Notes under the pieces: model-generated
Databases searched by the model: none
The model's input: only the letters and a program-made list of their open reading frames with translations
Told to the model about the DNA's origin: nothing
Source of the DNA: Achromobacter pestifer
Lineage (GTDB): Bacteria > Pseudomonadota > Gammaproteobacteria > Burkholderiales > Burkholderiaceae_B
DNA: 64,000 bases
Assembly (NCBI RefSeq): GCF_013267355.1
Contig: NZ_CP053985.1
Coordinates: 1,302,001-1,366,000, forward strand
Reading direction: 5' to 3'
Position numbers and translations under genes: made by a program
In this document: positions 61,120 to 64,000 of the stretch, in pieces
How positions within the stretch are numbered: position 1 is the stretch's first letter
How the letters are laid out: each line of letters opens with the position of its first letter

Positions 61120-62286
61120 TCAGAACCGGTGCATGACGCCAAGCGCGAGGACCGTGGAACTGGCGCCCGTCTCCGTTGGAATGCTGGCGCCGACACCGAA
61201 GTAGGCCTTGGCGCTATTCTTGAATCCGCCCACCCGCGTATAGACGCTGGATCGCTTGGACAACTGGTAGTCATAGCCAAGCAGCCCGCCGATCGTGTGA
61301 TCCGACCGGCCGTTGAGCGCCCGGTAAAGCAGCGAGCCGCGAAACATATGCGAACCGGACTGCCATAGGGACCCCAAGGACAGGATCTGCGCGGAAATGG
61401 TGCCCGGCGCCTTGGGCCGCATCAGGCTGTACACGATGGACGTTTGCATTCCGTCTGCCACATAGGCCGCGCTGGCGACGTACAGGTCGGTACGGAACGA
61501 TCCCGCCTGTGCCGGTCGCAGCGCGTTGTAGGATCCGCCCACCACCCATGGCCCGCTCGTGTAGGTCGCCAGGACGCCGCTATCGCCCTCGGTAGGCCCG
61601 CCGCCATCGCTGCTATTCATCGAGATCAGCGCCCGACGATTCCGTCGGGCATATAGCCCGTGGACGACCAGCCCGTTCATCGACGGCGTCTGATATGAAA
61701 TGGCGTCGCTGACGCGCGTCTGTATGGCAGCGGCGCCCGGCCCAAGATCATCCACCAGCAGCGCAGCGGATGCCGCGGGCGAGAACACTTCGGAGAAGAA
61801 GAACGGATCCGCGGTATGGGACACCACCGCCGGAAACTGCCTGCCCAACTTGAGCGTGCCCCAGAAGGCCGAACTGACGGCAATGTTTGCATCACGGTCA
61901 AAAAGCGTGTCGGGATAGCGGTACGTGCCGTTATTCATGCGCATGCCGCCTTCCAGACGGAACTGGACGCTCACCCCCTGCCCCAGGTCTTCGACCCCCT
62001 GTAGGCCCCAGTACGAATCCGACGCGGAGTAGCTGGACGGATATTTGCCGTTGTCGCTACCCATCCTGACGGAAGACTTGCCACCGTTGCGGGCGTACAT
62101 CGTGAAGGTATCGATGAGGCCATAGAGTTGCACGGTAGCCGCCGAGGACTCCCCCCAGGCCGAACACAGCAACGGCAGCGCGATTGCGCACGTACTCAAG
62201 CGCAACAGCCGGCGCGAAGCCCGCTGCATTGATGAACTTGGCCGGCGCGCTGGCTGGCAATGATGAATAGCGACTTCTTGGTCCAC
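61120..62286 (-). CDS. Gram-negative porin, copy 2
   Basis: 388 residues from a GTG at 62286 with AGGAG 6 nt upstream; an ATG at 62229 is another candidate and would give a compact signal peptide (MQRASRRLLRLSTCAIALPL). The mature part begins ATVQLYGLIDTFTMYARNGG and ends GVMHRF. Strand and loop signatures as in copy 1 (DSYWGLQGVEDLGQGVSVQF). It lies next to the truncated iclR copy. Confidence 0.9.
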   Translation of the reverse strand: MDQEVAIHHCQPARRPSSSMQRASRRLLRLSTCAIALPLLCSAWGESSAATVQLYGLIDTFTMYARNGGKSSVRMGSDNGKYPSSYSASDSYWGLQGVEDLGQGVSVQFRLEGGMRMNNGTYRYPDTLFDRDANIAVSSAFWGTLKLGRQFPAVVSHTADPFFFSEVFSPAASAALLVDDLGPGAAAIQTRVSDAISYQTPSMNGLVVHGLYARRNRRALISMNSSDGGGPTEGDSGVLATYTSGPWVVGGSYNALRPAQAGSFRTDLYVASAAYVADGMQTSIVYSLMRPKAPGTISAQILSLGSLWQSGSHMFRGSLLYRALNGRSDHTIGGLLGYDYQLSKRSSVYTRVGGFKNSAKAYFGVGASIPTETGASSTVLALGVMHRF

Positions 62287-62386
62287 AAGTGTCTCCTGAG
62301 GTTTATTGTGGCCAGCCATGTCGACAACGCCTGCAACGGCCCTCCTCCACCTCGCCGCCCATCAAGCTGCCGTGGCTCTATTTTTT

Positions 62387-62400
62387 AGAATTTGAATTCT
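62387..62400. promoter_or_regulatory. Perfect AT-rich palindrome upstream of porin copy 2
   Basis: AGAATT-TG-AATTCT, a 6-bp inverted repeat with a 2-bp spacer, about 100 bp before the porin start. Conserved with one mismatch upstream of copy 1. Could be an operator, possibly of the adjacent IclR regulator. Confidence 0.35.
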
Positions 62401-62516
62401 GATTCTATTATTCAGAGATGCCTCGATCGGGAACAATGCGAGGTTTCCCGTAGTCAGGGGGCAGCGCGGCATGGGATCTGGCTGCACTCCAGGACGGAAT
62501 CACCGCCCCGCTCGCT

Positions 62517-64000
62517 TTACGCCCGCGCGTCGGGCAGCCTGCTGGGCGGCGGCGTGCTGGCCACGTTTTTCTTGTAGTAGGCAATGAAATCCGGCGCCGG
62601 CATGGGCTTGCCGTACAGCCAGCCCTGGCCGAAATCCACTTGGCGCGATTTCAGGTGGTCTTCCTGCTCCTGGCGTTCGATGCCTTCGGCCACGGTCAGC
62701 AGGTTCAGCGACTTCGCCATGTCGATGATGTGGTCCGTCACCTTGTGGGTGGCGGAATCGGTGCCTATGGTATCAACGAAGGACTTGTCGATCTTCAGCG
62801 AGTCCAGCGGCAGGCGCTGCAGGTACGACAGACTGGAGTAGCCGGTGCCGAAGTCGTCGATGGCCACGGCGTGGCCTTGCGCACGGGCCTGCTCGATGAC
62901 GCTGCAGGCCTTGTCCACGTCCATGAAGCCGCGCTCGGTGGCTTCCAGCCAGATCTGCCGGGGATCGATGGCCGTGCCTTCCAGCTTGCGCTGCAGCACG
63001 CGCAGCGCCCGGCCGTCCTTGAGGTCGCTGGCGCTCAGGTTGACCGAGATGTGCGCCCCCCGGTCCTCGCCCAGCAGGTCTTCCATGTCCCGTATCACCA
63101 ATCGGAACACCTCTTCGGTGATGCGGGTCATCAGGCCGTTGTCCTCGGCGATGGAAATGAACAGATCGGGCCGCAGCGTGTTGCCGCAACGCCGGATCCA
63201 ACGGACCAGCGCCTCCGCGCCAATGCAGCGGCCGGTGCGCAGGTCGATGATGGGCTGATAGTGGACGACGAACTCCCGCCGCCTGATGCCGGCAGCCAGT
63301 TCGCCCGCGATGGACAGGCGCCGGCGCGACAGCCAGACGACCAGCGCAATCATGGCGGCCGCGACCAGCGTGCCCATGGGCAGCCAGAACAGGCGTTCCC
63401 GCGGCAGCATGTCCAACGCTTCAGTTTGCGGCTCCAGCAGGACGACGGCCAGGTCCGCGTTGCGGGCGACGGCGCTGAGGTAGGCTTCGTTGATGTCCAG
63501 CTTGCCGCCATTGAGCGCCTGCGACACCAGCACGAGATCAGGGTCGTTGCGGGTGCCCAGCATGCCCACGCCCGGCAGCACCACGGCGAGCTGCGCGCCG
63601 TCCGTGAGCGCTTTTTCCGTGAACCGGCCCGGTTCGAACAAGGCGCTGTAATCGCCGTGCCGCACGGCGACCATCCTGATGCCGGGGCTCAAGACAGGCA
63701 CCGCGTCCAGCAACAGGCGCGCGCCGTTGGCCAGCTCGACCTGGGCCGGAACCAACGGCTCCTCGTAGCTGGGCACGCCCCAGGTGGTGCACTGGACGAC
63801 TCCGCCCGCCACATAGGCCAGGTCATCCACGGCCCGGTCCCGCAGGGCCAGGGCCCGCATATGGCGGATGTGCTGCGGCGAACAGGGATCGAACGCGAGG
63901 CGGTCCAGGTCGCGCAGCGTGGCCACGGTCTGGTCCAGCAGATCCTGGGTTTCCGTGAGGATGCGCTGGGCCTGGTCGTCCAGGTAGCGCTGTTCGCCCG
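62517..64000 (-). CDS. CSS-motif / EAL-domain c-di-GMP phosphodiesterase, 5' end beyond window
   Basis: At least 494 residues are visible and the frame is open through the right edge. The periplasmic sensor part has FDPCSPQHIRHM and VVQCTTWG, the conserved Cys pairs of CSS-motif domains, which sense disulfide state in related enzymes. A membrane helix (LPMGTLVAAAMIALVVWL) follows, then a complete EAL domain: AEALVRW, NVSASDLKDG, LEATERGFMD, AIDDFGTGYSSL, KIDKSFVDTIG and AEGIERQEQE. Predicted active phosphodiesterase. The stop codon abuts the end of duplication unit 2. Confidence 0.92.
   Translation of the reverse strand, partial: GEQRYLDDQAQRILTETQDLLDQTVATLRDLDRLAFDPCSPQHIRHMRALALRDRAVDDLAYVAGGVVQCTTWGVPSYEEPLVPAQVELANGARLLLDAVPVLSPGIRMVAVRHGDYSALFEPGRFTEKALTDGAQLAVVLPGVGMLGTRNDPDLVLVSQALNGGKLDINEAYLSAVARNADLAVVLLEPQTEALDMLPRERLFWLPMGTLVAAAMIALVVWLSRRRLSIAGELAAGIRRREFVVHYQPIIDLRTGRCIGAEALVRWIRRCGNTLRPDLFISIAEDNGLMTRITEEVFRLVIRDMEDLLGEDRGAHISVNLSASDLKDGRALRVLQRKLEGTAIDPRQIWLEATERGFMDVDKACSVIEQARAQGHAVAIDDFGTGYSSLSYLQRLPLDSLKIDKSFVDTIGTDSATHKVTDHIIDMAKSLNLLTVAEGIERQEQEDHLKSRQVDFGQGWLYGKPMPAPDFIAYYKKNVASTPPPSRLPDARA

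Larger units (their letters stand above)
60631..62515. repeat. Tandem duplication, unit 2 (truncated iclR + porin)
   Basis: Begins GTCTACCGCGTCGAAGG, matching 58576 onward, and ends CCGCTCGC directly beside the stop codon of the next gene (TTA at 62517-62519). 1.885 kb. Differences from unit 1 are scattered substitutions and a 165-bp shorter porin 5' region. Confidence 0.9.

Overview
The window is high-GC chromosomal DNA of a betaproteobacterium, most likely Alcaligenaceae (Bordetella/Achromobacter-like). The evidence is the gene content: a Bug-type tricarboxylate receptor next to a CoA-transferase and a lyase, D-3-hydroxybutyrate dehydrogenase, an ilvI-ilvH-ilvC-pssA run, rpsO-pnp, and many LysR, AraC and IclR regulators. 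Species assignment is inference.

Layout. 1-2.7 kb: the start of a heme d1 (cytochrome cd1 nitrite reductase) cofactor operon, nirE-nirC-nirF-nirD, on the minus strand, with a divergent universal stress protein. 3.4-7.7 kb: an HMG-CoA-lyase-like enzyme, a Bug receptor, a type III CoA-transferase and a LysR regulator, probably one organic-acid catabolic unit. 7.8-10.5 kb: a zinc-ribbon/RDD membrane protein with a pilin-like tail, and a TPR protein. 10.5-12.4 kb: a LysR regulator divergent from a nitrilase.

12.5-24.6 kb: a tRNA-Leu(UAA) gene carries a 225-nt group I intron between anticodon bases 34 and 35. The 3' exon of the same gene is the attachment site of an 11.8-kb prophage remnant bounded by a 21-bp direct repeat. 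The remnant keeps the integrase, an excisionase-like gene, a DUF3800 gene, a complete lysis cassette (holin, M15 endolysin, nested Rz/Rz1), a tailspike, a tail-tip J protein and a chain of small coupled early genes. All head, terminase, repressor and replication genes are missing. A head-to-head collision at about 21.38 kb looks like the deletion junction.

24.7-41.6 kb: housekeeping genes. These are a GST, a PIN protein, threonine ammonia-lyase, lipoproteins, pnp-rpsO, pssA, ilvC-ilvH-ilvI, an FUSC-family protein, yaaA, hydroxybutyrate dehydrogenase and a CPA2 antiporter. 41.9-44.3 kb: tRNA-Ser(CGA) followed by an AT-richer graveyard: an IS3-family remnant, a D-Ala-D-Ala-ligase-like ATP-grasp pseudogene with two frameshifts, and an acyl-homoserine-lactone synthase (luxI) pseudogene.

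44.3-53.7 kb: a cell-envelope block. It holds DUF1254/DUF1214, class A acid phosphatase and outer-membrane barrel genes with a convergent AraC regulator, a pqi lipid-transport operon with PqiA split in two, a second AraC regulator and a YSC84 protein. 53.9-64 kb: a stand-alone EAL protein; an MHS transporter-nitrilase-flavin reductase operon divergent from an IclR regulator; then a tandem duplication of the iclR 3' half plus a porin gene; and finally a CSS-motif/EAL phosphodiesterase that runs off the right edge.

Most notable items: the intron-bearing, prophage-occupied tRNA-Leu; the flanking TTACGCCA repeats that look like integrase arm sites; the deletion structure of the prophage; the repeated in-frame linker cassette in its early genes; the luxI relic; and the iclR-porin tandem duplication.
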